The position numbers were made by a program, and so were the translations under genes. Shown here piece after piece: positions 18,107 to 26,690 of a DNA stretch of 64,000 bases. Under the pieces are notes generated by a model. That model was not told where the DNA came from. It was given only the letters and a program-made list of their open reading frames with translations, and did no database searches. Numbering within the stretch: the stretch's first letter is position 1; each line of letters opens with the position of its first letter. This DNA is from Synergistaceae bacterium (GTDB lineage Bacteria > Synergistota > Synergistia > Synergistales > Aminobacteriaceae): assembly GCA_017540085.1 (NCBI GenBank), contig JAFYBQ010000028.1, positions 90,338 through 154,337 on the forward strand. Direction: 5' to 3'.

Positions 18107-18112
18107 ATTATA
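18107..18112 (-). promoter_or_regulatory. -10 box six bases before the transporter ATG (leaderless promoter)
   Basis: TATAAT on the minus strand is separated from the start ATG (18100-18098) by only CCGCCC. Transcription would begin at or next to the ATG, so the mRNA should be leaderless; no ribosome-binding sequence is present. The same TATAAT-N6-ATG layout occurs at queH. Confidence 0.55.
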
Positions 18113-18136
18113 CTATAGAAAAAGGAGGTTTTTACG

Positions 18137-18661
18137 TTGATACTTTCAGGATTAGAGATAAAGAATCACATAGGCCGCGAAATTATTATTGACCCTTTCG
18201 ACGACTCACGCCTTAATCCCAACAGCTATAACTTGTCGCTACATGATGAGTTACTCGTGTACACTCATGAAGAGTTAGACATGAGGCGCGACAATCCGTC
18301 AGCAAAAATCGCAATCCCCTCTGAAGGATTCGTGCTTAGGCCGGGAAAATTATACTTGGGACGCACAGCCGAGTACACGAAAACAGAGGGCTATATTCCT
18401 ATGCTTGAGGGGCGGTCATCAATTGGGCGGCTGGGAATCTGCATACATGTTACGGCGGGATTCGGTGATGTGGGTTTTGCTGGGTATTGGACGCTTGAAT
18501 TATTCTGCGTTCAGCCTGTGAGGATTTACGCGGGAGTCCAGATAGCGCAGATATATTATCACACAATCACGGAGCCTTACGAGCGTTACACGTCAGGAAA
18601 ATATCAGAACAACACGGGGATACAGTCGAGCATGTTATACAAAGAGTTTGACAGAGTATAA
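18137..18661 (+). CDS. dcd: dCTP deaminase
   Basis: A 174-residue dCTP deaminase, converting dCTP to dUTP on the route to dTMP. GRSSIGRLG near residue 95, GYWTLEL with the catalytic Glu near residue 121, and the C-terminal NTGIQSS are family motifs. The start is a TTG at 18137, fixed by AAAGGAGG eight bases upstream. It opens a run with nadK and recN. Confidence 0.95.
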   Translation: MILSGLEIKNHIGREIIIDPFDDSRLNPNSYNLSLHDELLVYTHEELDMRRDNPSAKIAIPSEGFVLRPGKLYLGRTAEYTKTEGYIPMLEGRSSIGRLGICIHVTAGFGDVGFAGYWTLELFCVQPVRIYAGVQIAQIYYHTITEPYERYTSGKYQNNTGIQSSMLYKEFDRV

Positions 18662-18695
18662 TAATCACTCGTTCACAAAAGACAGGAGAAAATTA

Positions 18696-19562
18696 TTGAC
18701 CGTGAAAAAAGTCGGAATGATAGTAAACTTACGCAAGCCCGAAGCCGTGAACATGGCCGGAAAATTACTGCAATGGGGAAAAGATAACGGCTGTCCCTTT
18801 CTTTTGCCGCACCATGAAGCCAGCGCACTCACCACAGCGGGACTCGACGATGAGCAGTGGCTGAAGACTGTTGAGCTTGCTGTAGTAATCGGCGGGGATG
18901 GTACATTCTTGCGGGCTGCCCGCTACATCATGGGAACGGACATAATACTTCACGGGATAAACATGGGTCATCTAGGCTTCCTCGCGTCAAGCCGGCCTGA
19001 CGAATGCGAGAATGATTTGCAGAATATACTTTCCGACAATTTCACGGTGCTTGAACGGCGTGTGCTGAAGTGCATACTGTATCATGACGGTTCAGCCCTT
19101 CACCGAATATACGCCCTCAATGACGCAGTACTAACTACGAACGCAATAGCCAGACTCCTGCGGATTGAGATACTGTTCAACGGAAAATTTTTCTGTGAAA
19201 TGCCTGCTGACGGCGCAATAGTCTCAACGGCTACAGGCTCAACGGCATACGCTCTTTCAGCGGGAGGCCCTGTTATTCCCCCTCAAATGAACGCGATGAT
19301 ACTTGCTCCCTTGTGCGCTCACACTCTGTACTCTCGTCCGTTAATCGCGGCTGAGGATGACTGCATATCGCTTATCCCTAAAGGAGCGTCGCGGGATATA
19401 CTTTTGACGCAGGACGGTCAGTTAGCGTATGAGGTTCTCCCGGGCGACAAGATAGACATAACATTATCGCGGTCAAAGAGAATACACACGGTGAATCTTC
19501 CCGGGCGGAGCTTTCTTGACATCGTGCGCGAAAAACTGGGCTGGGGGCAGGCGTTCAGGTGA
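18696..19562 (+). CDS. nadK: NAD kinase
   Basis: A 288-residue NAD kinase that makes NADP+ from NAD+ and ATP or polyphosphate. GGDGTFLRAAR near residue 62, the NDAV motif and TGSTAYALSAGGP near 170 are the family's substrate-binding motifs. The start is most likely the TTG at 18696, seven bases after AGGAG; a GTG at 18702 is possible. Its end overlaps the recN start by four bases. Confidence 0.94.
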   Translation: MTVKKVGMIVNLRKPEAVNMAGKLLQWGKDNGCPFLLPHHEASALTTAGLDDEQWLKTVELAVVIGGDGTFLRAARYIMGTDIILHGINMGHLGFLASSRPDECENDLQNILSDNFTVLERRVLKCILYHDGSALHRIYALNDAVLTTNAIARLLRIEILFNGKFFCEMPADGAIVSTATGSTAYALSAGGPVIPPQMNAMILAPLCAHTLYSRPLIAAEDDCISLIPKGASRDILLTQDGQLAYEVLPGDKIDITLSRSKRIHTVNLPGRSFLDIVREKLGWGQAFR

Positions 19563-21136
19563 TACGGCGCGTAACAGTACACAACATCGGCGGAATACGC
19601 GAGGCGGAATTGACATTTTCGCCCGGCCTCAACGTCATAACGGGCGAGAGTGGCGCGGGGAAGTCTAGCGTAGTGCGTTCGCTTGAACTGTTGACGGGGA
19701 CTCGCGGGGGCGTGAAATACATTCGTGCGGGCGAGTCACGGGGAAATGTGGAGGCTGATTTTGACGGCCTCACAATATCGCGCGAAATTCTCAGCACAGG
19801 GCGGTCAAAGGCAAAAATTGACGGCGTAAATGTCGGTCTCAATGAATGCGCCGAGCGTGTCAACAGCCTTGTGAGGATTCAGAGCCAGTTCGCGCAAATG
19901 GAGCTGTTAGACCCTTCCCGGCAGTTAGCGATGATTGACTCGTGCCTTCCCGCGAAAGTGAGGGGGGATATTATTCCGTCATTCCGTGAAATTTTCGACA
20001 AGGCCAGCACAAGCGCGAGAGAGTTACGCGAAATCAAGAAACGCCGGGCCGACATAGAGCGGAAATACTCGAACGCCCGCGAAATTTTTTCCCTCGTCAA
20101 AACCGCAAAGCCTGAAGCCGGACTCGAAATGCGCCTCGAAAACGAATTAGCCGACATCACCCACAGAATCGCGAAACGCGAAAGGGCGCGTGAATCTCTT
20201 GACCTTCTGACGGGCGGACTGTCTGAGAACGGCTTAATCCCGAACGCTGAGTCATGCTTTGAGTCTCTTTATGACTTCATGAATGATGATGAGGCTGACG
20301 AAATCCGGCGGTCATTTGAGGTGCTGTACATGTCGGTGAAGGGTCTTGCGGGTGAAATCGGCGATGATACAGATGACGCGGCCATGAAGGAAGCTACAGA
20401 GTCGCGGCTTGGAGCATTGCGGCGGCTGAAGAGGCTGTGCAATATTCCCGATGAAGGGCAATTGCTGACATACTGCGGTGAAATCTATGAGAGTCTCGAA
20501 TGGCTAGAGAAGAGCTATAACGGAATGGAGGAGCTTTCAGCGCGTTCACTTGACGAAAAGCGGCGGGCTAATTCTCTTGCGATGGAAATCCGCCGGGCGC
20601 GTCATGAGTCTGGCGGAATATTAGCGGGCCGGGTCAATGCTGTACTCTCTGAGCTTGCCATGAACGGAATAACATTCAGCATAAATTTCACGGGACTCAC
20701 AAAATTACGCCGGGATGGTGCGGACAGTGCGGAGTTTATTTTGACGGACGGGACTCGCTCAGGCCGTGTAGAGAAAATAGCCTCAGGCGGTGAACTGAGT
20801 CGGCTGTTGCTTGCGTTACAGCTGTCGCTTCCTGAAGAGTGGCTGCCTCCGACGATAATATTTGACGAGGTTGAAGCGGGACTCGGAGGGCGTGCGGCGG
20901 TTTTGTCGGGGCTACAGCTGAAGAAGTTATCGCGAAAGTGTCAGGTGATACTTGTTACGCACGAGGCATCAATAGCGGCGTTAGGGGACTCGCACATACT
21001 GATTCAGAGAGCCGGAAGCGAGTCGGCCATGAAGAATATCACGGGCGGTGAAAGAGTGAGGGAAATTGCGCGTATGCTTTCGGGGTCGCCTGACATGACG
21101 GAGGCACTAGAACACGCAAGAACGCTGTTAGGCTAA
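19559..21136 (+). CDS. recN: DNA repair protein RecN
   Basis: A 525-residue SMC-like ATPase for double-strand break repair. Walker A GESGAGKSS is near residue 31, a coiled-coil region spans about 150-360, and the ABC signature with SGGELSRLLLAL, Walker B IIFDEVEAGLGG and the H-loop ILVTHEAS are all present. It begins with GTG overlapping the nadK stop (GTGA) and is somewhat shorter than typical RecN (about 550-560 residues). Confidence 0.94.
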   Translation: MIRRVTVHNIGGIREAELTFSPGLNVITGESGAGKSSVVRSLELLTGTRGGVKYIRAGESRGNVEADFDGLTISREILSTGRSKAKIDGVNVGLNECAERVNSLVRIQSQFAQMELLDPSRQLAMIDSCLPAKVRGDIIPSFREIFDKASTSARELREIKKRRADIERKYSNAREIFSLVKTAKPEAGLEMRLENELADITHRIAKRERARESLDLLTGGLSENGLIPNAESCFESLYDFMNDDEADEIRRSFEVLYMSVKGLAGEIGDDTDDAAMKEATESRLGALRRLKRLCNIPDEGQLLTYCGEIYESLEWLEKSYNGMEELSARSLDEKRRANSLAMEIRRARHESGGILAGRVNAVLSELAMNGITFSINFTGLTKLRRDGADSAEFILTDGTRSGRVEKIASGGELSRLLLALQLSLPEEWLPPTIIFDEVEAGLGGRAAVLSGLQLKKLSRKCQVILVTHEASIAALGDSHILIQRAGSESAMKNITGGERVREIARMLSGSPDMTEALEHARTLLG

Positions 21137-21191
21137 AATTTGACGGCGTGAATAAAAATACATGGCAATGATATACCGGGCAAAAAAAAAA

Positions 21192-21217
21192 TCCCTCCCC
21201 CGATAATGGAGAAGGGA
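21192..21217 (-). terminator. Terminator of the thioredoxin-peroxidase unit
   Basis: An imperfect hairpin (TCCCTCCCCC against GGAGAAGGGA) lies just after the thioredoxin stop; on the minus strand it is followed by a run of ten T residues (complement of 21182-21191). It may also receive recN transcripts from the other side. Confidence 0.75.
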
Positions 21218-21232
21218 AAATAAATTTTCCGG

Positions 21233-21547
21233 CTACACGTTCGCTTCAAACCATGCGCGCAACTCTTCAGCGTCCTGAAATCCCACGTGCCTAGCTGTAA
21301 CTTTGCCTTCCTTCATGATTACGATGTTGGGAATGCTCATTACCCGGAGCTTCTTGGCCAGTCCGGGATTCTCCTCAGCGTCTGCCTTGAAGAACTCTGC
21401 TTTGTCTGCGTACTCTTCTGACAGAGCCTCGACTACGGGAGCTATCATCTTGCACGGCCCGCACCATGTTGCCCACACATCGAGCAGGGCTACTTTGGCG
21501 GCATTGAGAGCGGAGTCGTCATCGTTCGTTATGACTTTTACGGCCAT
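21233..21547 (-). CDS. Thioredoxin
   Basis: A 104-residue thioredoxin with the WCGPC redox motif near residue 28 and the cis-Pro loop MSIPNIV near residue 72. The ATG at 21547 is set by GGAGGA upstream; earlier in-frame starts would run into the peroxidase gene. It is cytosolic and lies 13 bases downstream of a glutathione peroxidase, for which it is the likely electron donor in a bacterium without obvious glutathione genes here. Confidence 0.95.
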   Translation of the reverse strand: MAVKVITNDDDSALNAAKVALLDVWATWCGPCKMIAPVVEALSEEYADKAEFFKADAEENPGLAKKLRVMSIPNIVIMKEGKVTARHVGFQDAEELRAWFEANV

Positions 21548-21560
21548 GATTGAGTCCTCC

Positions 21561-22106
21561 CTAGAGCAGAGATGCGGCGCACTTCTCAACGTCGGCCATG
21601 TCCGCTGTAGGCTCAAAGCGGGCGACTACATTCCCGGAGCGGTCAACGACAAATTTCGTGAAGTTCCACTTTATGTCGGGCTTCTTGGCGAAATCGGGAT
21701 CAGCCTTTGCGAGCATCTCATTAAGCACCGCCGTGAGCTTGTGTTCGCCGAACCCCTCAAAACCTTTCTGGCTCTTCAGGTACGTATAGAGGGGAAGCTC
21801 GTTAGGGCCATTTACGTCAGCTTTCTTGAACTGGTCGTATGTCGTGTTGAAGTGGAGCGTGCAGAAGGCGTGAATTTCCTCATCGCTGCCGGGAGCCTGA
21901 TTGCCGAACTGGTTGCAGGGGATGTCGATGATTTCGAGTCCCTTGTCGTGGTACTTCCTGTACATTTCTTCGAGCTGCTCATACTGGGGTGTGAAGCCGC
22001 AGCCTGTCGCGGTGTTGACGATGACGAGAACCTTGCCCGCGAATGTTGAGAGTTTTACCTCTTCACCCTTGGGCGTGAATACGGAATAATCATAAATTTT
22101 GCTCAT
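21561..22106 (-). CDS. Glutathione peroxidase family (thiol peroxidase)
   Basis: A 181-residue glutathione-peroxidase-fold enzyme that reduces peroxides. The catalytic Cys is in NTATGCGFTPQY near residue 36, the Gln in IPCNQFG and the Trp in IKWNFTKF complete the active site; Cys rather than selenocysteine is used. Such enzymes usually draw electrons from thioredoxin, encoded next. The ATG at 22106 has CGGAGG before it. An in-frame ATG at 22166 would add 20 residues, MIGIISILALTLILNTEAYA, which look like a signal peptide with an AYA cleavage site directly before Met-Ser-Lys, so a periplasmic form is possible. Confidence 0.93.
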   Translation of the reverse strand: MSKIYDYSVFTPKGEEVKLSTFAGKVLVIVNTATGCGFTPQYEQLEEMYRKYHDKGLEIIDIPCNQFGNQAPGSDEEIHAFCTLHFNTTYDQFKKADVNGPNELPLYTYLKSQKGFEGFGEHKLTAVLNEMLAKADPDFAKKPDIKWNFTKFVVDRSGNVVARFEPTADMADVEKCAASLL

Positions 22107-22212
22107 TGCGTAAGCCTCCGTGTTTAGTATTAATGTCAGTGCTAGTATGGAAATGATACCTATCATTATACACTCACCATCCTAGAATATAAACATGGCC
22201 GGGCAAATTGAC

Positions 22213-22797
22213 TTACCAGCCATGATGCCGCACAGCGTCAAACAGATATTTCAGCAGGGAGATTTTGCCTCTGGGTGTGTCATGCAGGAAAATCCCCGCA
22301 CGCCTTAGCAGCTTGTTGACGGTTCCGCGAGTGCGGTATTTCTTCTCCCATTCCGCTTCATATTCGGGCGAAGGAGTTATTGATTCTGTTATTTCTTCCC
22401 GGGTTATTTCGTGGTCATGCGCGAATCCTGACGGGAAAATCAGAAAGCTGTCCTCATTCTCAAGCCCCCGCTCAAATTCCATCTGCCTTTTCTGAAGGTG
22501 TACATGCAGAAATTCACGCTCCTGCCCGTCTGGATATATCCCGAAAAGTTTACCCCTATCATATCTGAACGCCGCAATAGGTTTATCCGGGGCTGCCCAC
22601 AATGTCATTTGCCTGCGGTAAGGCACAATATCAGCCCGTCCGGGAATAGGGCTTTGCTTTCATCGAAAAACATAGCGGCCTTTGATATGTAGCACGAACT
22701 TGAAATCAGAATTAGCCCCGGCACTTTTCAGCCACAGGGGAAAATAATTCGGCAACTTCCCGAAATACGGCAGTATCATCGCAACTTTATATTTCAA
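22213..22797 (-). pseudogene. Decayed DUF6625-like glycosyltransferase
   Basis: Two separated pieces of one gene. From a TTG at 22797 (GAAGGAG upstream) the frame reads KYKVAMILPYFGKLPNYFPLWLKSA, then FKFVLHIKGRY, and stops at a TGA near 22662. A second open piece (22626-22213) carries a C-terminal part with EFLHVHLQKRQME, which matches how DUF6625-type sugar transferases end. The middle, with the expected donor-binding DxD region, is missing: together the pieces code about 180 residues against roughly 300 in the family (from memory). So an internal deletion plus frameshift has ended this gene. It lies between the peroxidase and queA. Confidence 0.7.
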
Positions 22798-22835
22798 CGG
22801 TCAAAGACTCCTTCACTTTTTGGGATGGCTATATT

Positions 22836-23921
22836 CTACACTATGAGCATAGCGTCCCCAAATGAGAAAAACCGCCAGCCCTCCGCCGCGGCTGTCTCGT
22901 AAATATCAATCAGGCGGGACAAAATTTCTTCCTCATGGCCGTATGCTTCTGCCTTGTCCGCCGCAAACGCCGACACAAGCATAATCAGCGAGCTTTGCGG
23001 CAAATGGAAGTTTGTGATTAATGCGTCAACAACATGAAACTTATAGCCCGGATAAATATAGAGTCCTGTATCTTTCACGCCCGATGTGATTCCGTCCCCG
23101 TCAGCAAAAGACTCAAGAGTCCGCGCTGAAGTCGTCCCGGACGCAATGACACGCCCGCCGGATTTCCTGCATTCCCGGATTAATTCTGCTGTCTCCGGGG
23201 AAATTTCGCAGTGTTCCGTGTGAATGCGGTGATCCCGTATGTCCTCAGATTTTACCGGGCGGAATGTCCCTAGTCCTACGTGAAGAGTCACATACGCTGT
23301 ACGGACTCCCATCGCCTGAATCTTTGCGAGTAGTTCGGGCGTAAAGTGAAGGCTTGCTGTAGGGGCGGCTGATGATCCGTCATTGCGGGCGAAAACTGTC
23401 TGATACGATTCGCGCATTGTGTTGTCTCCGTGAATATAGGGGGGAAGGGGAACATTCCCAGCAGTCTCAAGAAACATCATAAACTCACCGCGGGACGGAA
23501 AATCAAATTTCACCCGGCGTATTCCTTCCGGCAAATCGTCCGTGATATATGCTTCATGGCCGGAAATCATCACAGTATCACCAGCGTGAATCTTCCGGGC
23601 AGGCTTCACGAGCGCGTCCCATTCGAGAAAGTCCGCCGTAACATTCCGCAGTAATAACAGCTCGCATTTACCGCCCGTTTTGCGTTTTGCCCATAATCTT
23701 GCGGGTATGACTCTGGTATCGTTCAGCACAAGCAAATCTCCCGGCCTAAAATATTCGGTGATGTCCCTGAAATGCCGGGATTCTGTCGTGTCATCTCTCA
23801 CATTCCACACAAGAAGCCGTGAAGAATCGCGGGGGACTGCGGGAGTCTGGGCTATGTTCTCAGGAGGGAGGGAATAATTGTAGGACGCTAAATCGTAGAG
23901 TCTCTCATGCGGAATTGTCAT
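22836..23921 (-). CDS. queA: tRNA preQ1(34) S-adenosylmethionine ribosyltransferase-isomerase
   Basis: QueA, 361 residues, transfers the ribosyl part of SAM to preQ1 in tRNA to make epoxyqueuosine. The N-terminal LYDLASYNYSLPPENIAQTP, RDSSRLLV, LVLNDTRVIPARL and the C-terminal FHLPQSSLIMLVSAFA are strongly conserved in the family. The ATG at 23921 overlaps the TGA that ends the spoIID reading frame (TGATG), so its translation was set up to be coupled to the gene upstream. queH at 38439 performs the next step. Confidence 0.96.
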   Translation of the reverse strand: MTIPHERLYDLASYNYSLPPENIAQTPAVPRDSSRLLVWNVRDDTTESRHFRDITEYFRPGDLLVLNDTRVIPARLWAKRKTGGKCELLLLRNVTADFLEWDALVKPARKIHAGDTVMISGHEAYITDDLPEGIRRVKFDFPSRGEFMMFLETAGNVPLPPYIHGDNTMRESYQTVFARNDGSSAAPTASLHFTPELLAKIQAMGVRTAYVTLHVGLGTFRPVKSEDIRDHRIHTEHCEISPETAELIRECRKSGGRVIASGTTSARTLESFADGDGITSGVKDTGLYIYPGYKFHVVDALITNFHLPQSSLIMLVSAFAADKAEAYGHEEEILSRLIDIYETAAAEGWRFFSFGDAMLIV

Positions 23922-24118
23922 CACTTTATCTTTTTGACGGACGTTCCCGGGTAATAGTGGGCTAATATTTTCTCGGCTGTGTAGCCCTGCTCGGCCATCG
24001 CCATTGCTCCCCATTGAGACATTCCAACACCGTGTCCCCAGCCGCGCCCGTAAAATATGAAGTCATTGCCGGCCTTCTCAACGGAATACCCGTATTTGTT
24101 GCGGGGCTTTTTGGCGGG
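23921..24118 (-). other. In-frame SpoIID C-terminal segment beyond the stop codon
   Basis: Directly after the TAA at 24121-24119 the spoIID frame continues with PAKKPRNKYGYSVEKAG, then FYGRGWGHGVGMSQWGAMAM, EKILAHYYPGT, and ends at a TGA (23923-23921) that overlaps the queA ATG. The distance from the stop to the end is a multiple of three, so only the one codon interrupts a 456-codon gene. No new start with a ribosome-binding site is visible for this part. Confidence 0.8.
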
Positions 24119-25291
24119 TTATGATTTTTTGCCGACACGCCCGATTCCTGTCTGGTAATACTTCTTGAGCTTTCTGGGATTCGAGAGCATGTCAATCAAT
24201 TCTGTTGACGTGAAGACACCTTCAGAGGCCATTTTTGCGAGTCCGCGCTCCTCCTCAAACGTTAGTGCCGTGTCAGAAGCCTGCGTTTTCTGAGGCGTTA
24301 CGATTCCGCTTGGCGTTGCTTTGTTGTCGACTTTGAACGCACCGCCCGACGGTGTAAGCATTGTGCTTTTGATTTCACGTGGGCTTACTGCTGTGCGGAA
24401 CTGGCTGGCCTTCATTGACTTGCTTCCGTTTGAGCCAATGAATGTCATTGTTACCGCCCTTCCGCCGTCATCGACTTCTGACACCTGAACCTCTGAGATT
24501 TCGCCGATGTCATCCCCTGTAACTTTCTTCACGGCGTTCTGTATTCTCTGCGCCGAAATTTTCGCGTTCCATGATGAGACGGGCGATTTGTAGTTGACTA
24601 TCTCAGGGACTCCCTTCAGGTATGGATAATTCGTACCCCATACGTCAGAAATATCCGCCGTGTGTCCGCCGCTGTCTGAGTGGAAGTACGTAATCGCCAA
24701 ATCTTTGCCGTAAGTCAGGACTTCACCTGCCGTGCTTGCGACAGCCTGATTCGTTTTCGCCGTCTCGACTCCTGCTCCCTTGTAGACCTGATCCGCGTCA
24801 GTGTCGACAACATCATAGCCCTTCTCGGCTCTGTTCATGCTCTGCTTCAGGACGTAGGTACGGGCGCAGATGGCCTGAGTCCGCAGTGCTTCATTGTGCC
24901 AGTTTGCGCCGACTTCAGCAGGGAGAACCCCGCACAAATACGACTCTACATCAATCACATTCAGCAGTCCCGCACGAGGCGTAATCATGAATGCCCCCCG
25001 GTACATTCTCCCTTTGTGCTGTAACAATCCCGCCCCCGAAATTCTCACAGGCAGGAGAAACTGATGACCCATAATCACAGCATAGCCGCCGCTTACGGAA
25101 ATTTCTGCGCTGTCTCCGAGATTGGCGAGTCGGCCTTCTGAGTCTGTCATAGTGAGCATTCCTTCTGTTATTCCGATAGAGTAAGAGCCGGAGTTTGACA
25201 GCCTCACATAGACATCACGCGCAAAACTTTCGCCCGGCCATGTGAGAACGAATGCCATAATGACAAAAATTCTGATACGAATATCAATCAT
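24119..25291 (-). CDS. SpoIID/LytB family protein, stopped early
   Basis: A 390-residue SpoIID-domain protein, a family that includes peptidoglycan lytic transglycosylases. A signal peptide (to about residue 24) is followed by the SpoIID core: GLLNVIDVESYLCGVLPAEV near residue 105, TQAICARTYVL near 138, YFHSDSGGHTADISDVWG near 195. The frame stops at TAA (24121-24119). The same frame continues beyond this TAA for 65 codons and holds the family's signature GRGWGHGVGMSQ and a normal ending (separate entry), so the gene looks cut by a single nonsense codon. Its stop beyond the break overlaps queA. ruvC lies upstream with a four-base overlap. Confidence 0.85.
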   Translation of the reverse strand: MIDIRIRIFVIMAFVLTWPGESFARDVYVRLSNSGSYSIGITEGMLTMTDSEGRLANLGDSAEISVSGGYAVIMGHQFLLPVRISGAGLLQHKGRMYRGAFMITPRAGLLNVIDVESYLCGVLPAEVGANWHNEALRTQAICARTYVLKQSMNRAEKGYDVVDTDADQVYKGAGVETAKTNQAVASTAGEVLTYGKDLAITYFHSDSGGHTADISDVWGTNYPYLKGVPEIVNYKSPVSSWNAKISAQRIQNAVKKVTGDDIGEISEVQVSEVDDGGRAVTMTFIGSNGSKSMKASQFRTAVSPREIKSTMLTPSGGAFKVDNKATPSGIVTPQKTQASDTALTFEEERGLAKMASEGVFTSTELIDMLSNPRKLKKYYQTGIGRVGKKS

Positions 25292-25767
25292 CCCCCCTCA
25301 TACAAAGAAAGACCCGCAACAGCCGCCGCGAGAGCATCTGCCGTGTCATCGGGTCTCGGTGTTTCCTCAAGTGATAATATTTCCCGCACTGCCGCCTGTA
25401 TGTCGTGCTTTTTCGCCTTTATGTTTCCTGTTACGCTGCGTTTTATGCTGTTTGGAGTAAGCTCTATGAACGGGAGATTGTTTTCCGCAATGAGGAGCAT
25501 TATTACTCCCCGCGCCTGATAAACATATTCAGCTGTCCTTGCATTTTTCCCGAAAAACAATTTTTCAACCGACACGAAATCAGGACAAAGAGCCGTAATT
25601 TTCTCCTGCAAGACGGTATGAAGTTTCAGCAAACGCTCTGTGAATTTCATTGCCGGAGTCGTCTCTATACAGCCGTAACCGACAGCGCAAAGCCCCGAAT
25701 CCGTCATCATTACAGCACCGTAACCAAGTCGGGCAAGTCCGGGATCTATTCCCAGACATACAGGCAA
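25288..25767 (-). CDS. ruvC: Crossover junction endodeoxyribonuclease RuvC
   Basis: RuvC, 159 residues, resolves Holliday junctions. The first catalytic Asp is in LGIDPGLARLGYG, the Glu in VSVEKLFF near residue 68, and the C-terminal acidic pair in DDTADALAAA near residue 140. The start is a TTG at 25767, one base after the yebC stop. ruvA and ruvB are not in the window. Confidence 0.95.
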   Translation of the reverse strand: MPVCLGIDPGLARLGYGAVMMTDSGLCAVGYGCIETTPAMKFTERLLKLHTVLQEKITALCPDFVSVEKLFFGKNARTAEYVYQARGVIMLLIAENNLPFIELTPNSIKRSVTGNIKAKKHDIQAAVREILSLEETPRPDDTADALAAAVAGLSLYEGG

Positions 25768-26523
25768 CTAATCATCCTCGATCTTTGACGCTACCTCGTC
25801 AGGAATGTCAAAGTTAGAGTAAACATTCTGAACGTCGTCGTGTTCCTCAAGAGCGTCAACAAGCCGCAGAACTTTCCGCGCCGCTTCCGGGTCTGAGACT
25901 TCAACGGGAGTTTTTGCGATCATTGAGACTTCAGCATTATCTATGACATATTTCGCGTCCTCAAGAGCTTTCTGCAATGTGTCAAGGTCTGACGGCTCGC
26001 AGTACAGCGTGAAGCCCTCATCATTTGCTTCCATGTCGGACATACCCGAATCGAGTCCGAGAGTCATTAGTTCGTCCTCGTCAATATCTTTCCCTTTTAC
26101 TTCAATGACTCCTTTTCTGTCGAACATCCACGCCACAGAGCCTTCCGAACCCATCTGCCCGCCGTTTCTGGCAAGGAGTGCGCGAATTTCGGGGGTAGTG
26201 CGGTTTCTGTTGTCGGTCATGACGTTCACGAGGACTGCTATACCTGAAGGGCCGATTACCTCGTAGGTGAGTTCGTCATATGAGATGTCGCCAAGCTCGC
26301 CCGTTCCGCGTTTTATGGCGCGTGTGATATTGTCGTTGGGTACGCTTACGGCCTTTGCGCGTTCGATGGCTGTCTTTAGGCGCATGTTCATGGCCGGGTC
26401 TCCGCCGCCGTCTTTGGCCGCGATGATTATTGCGCGCACGAGCTTCTGAAACAGGTTACCGCGCTTTGCGTCCTGAGCTGCTTTTCTGTGCTTGATGTTT
26501 GCCCATTTTGAATGTCCTGACAT
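25768..26523 (-). CDS. YebC/PmpR family DNA-binding regulator
   Basis: A 251-residue YebC/PmpR/TACO1 family protein. The N-terminal MSGHSKWANIKHRKAAQDAKRG is the family hallmark. Older work calls these transcription regulators; newer work describes a role in helping ribosomes through difficult stretches such as polyproline. It lies one base upstream of ruvC, the usual arrangement in many bacteria. Confidence 0.95.
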   Translation of the reverse strand: MSGHSKWANIKHRKAAQDAKRGNLFQKLVRAIIIAAKDGGGDPAMNMRLKTAIERAKAVSVPNDNITRAIKRGTGELGDISYDELTYEVIGPSGIAVLVNVMTDNRNRTTPEIRALLARNGGQMGSEGSVAWMFDRKGVIEVKGKDIDEDELMTLGLDSGMSDMEANDEGFTLYCEPSDLDTLQKALEDAKYVIDNAEVSMIAKTPVEVSDPEAARKVLRLVDALEEHDDVQNVYSNFDIPDEVASKIEDD

Positions 26524-26574
26524 GTTAAATCACTCCTAAATATTAAAGATACCCCACTGTTTCCCACTTGTGAG

Positions 26575-26690
26575 GTGTTACCCTCCTTCCGCTTGCGCTC
26601 CCTCCCTCCTTGTCAGGGGGGGACGAGAGACTCGCCCGTGTTCTTGCCTCCCCTGCGAAAGGGGAGGGCAGGGTGGGGTCGGGGAAGATT
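26575..26690. repeat. C/G-rich palindromic intergenic repeat
   Basis: The space between nadE and yebC is filled by C-rich and G-rich tracts with a perfect 8-bp hairpin, CCTCCCCT (26647-26654) and AGGGGAGG (26660-26667), around a GCGAA loop, plus CCCTCC and GGGGGGG runs. The style resembles dispersed CCCTCC...GGGGGA palindromic elements found in many gut bacteria and the element inserted in rsmD in this window. It may also act as a terminator for nadE. Confidence 0.5.

Noticed and set aside
22675..24195. Extended N-terminus of queA (start at 24014)
   Set aside because: The extra 31 residues come from the spoIID C-terminal region in another frame; the ATG at 23921 in the TGATG junction fits the QueA family start.
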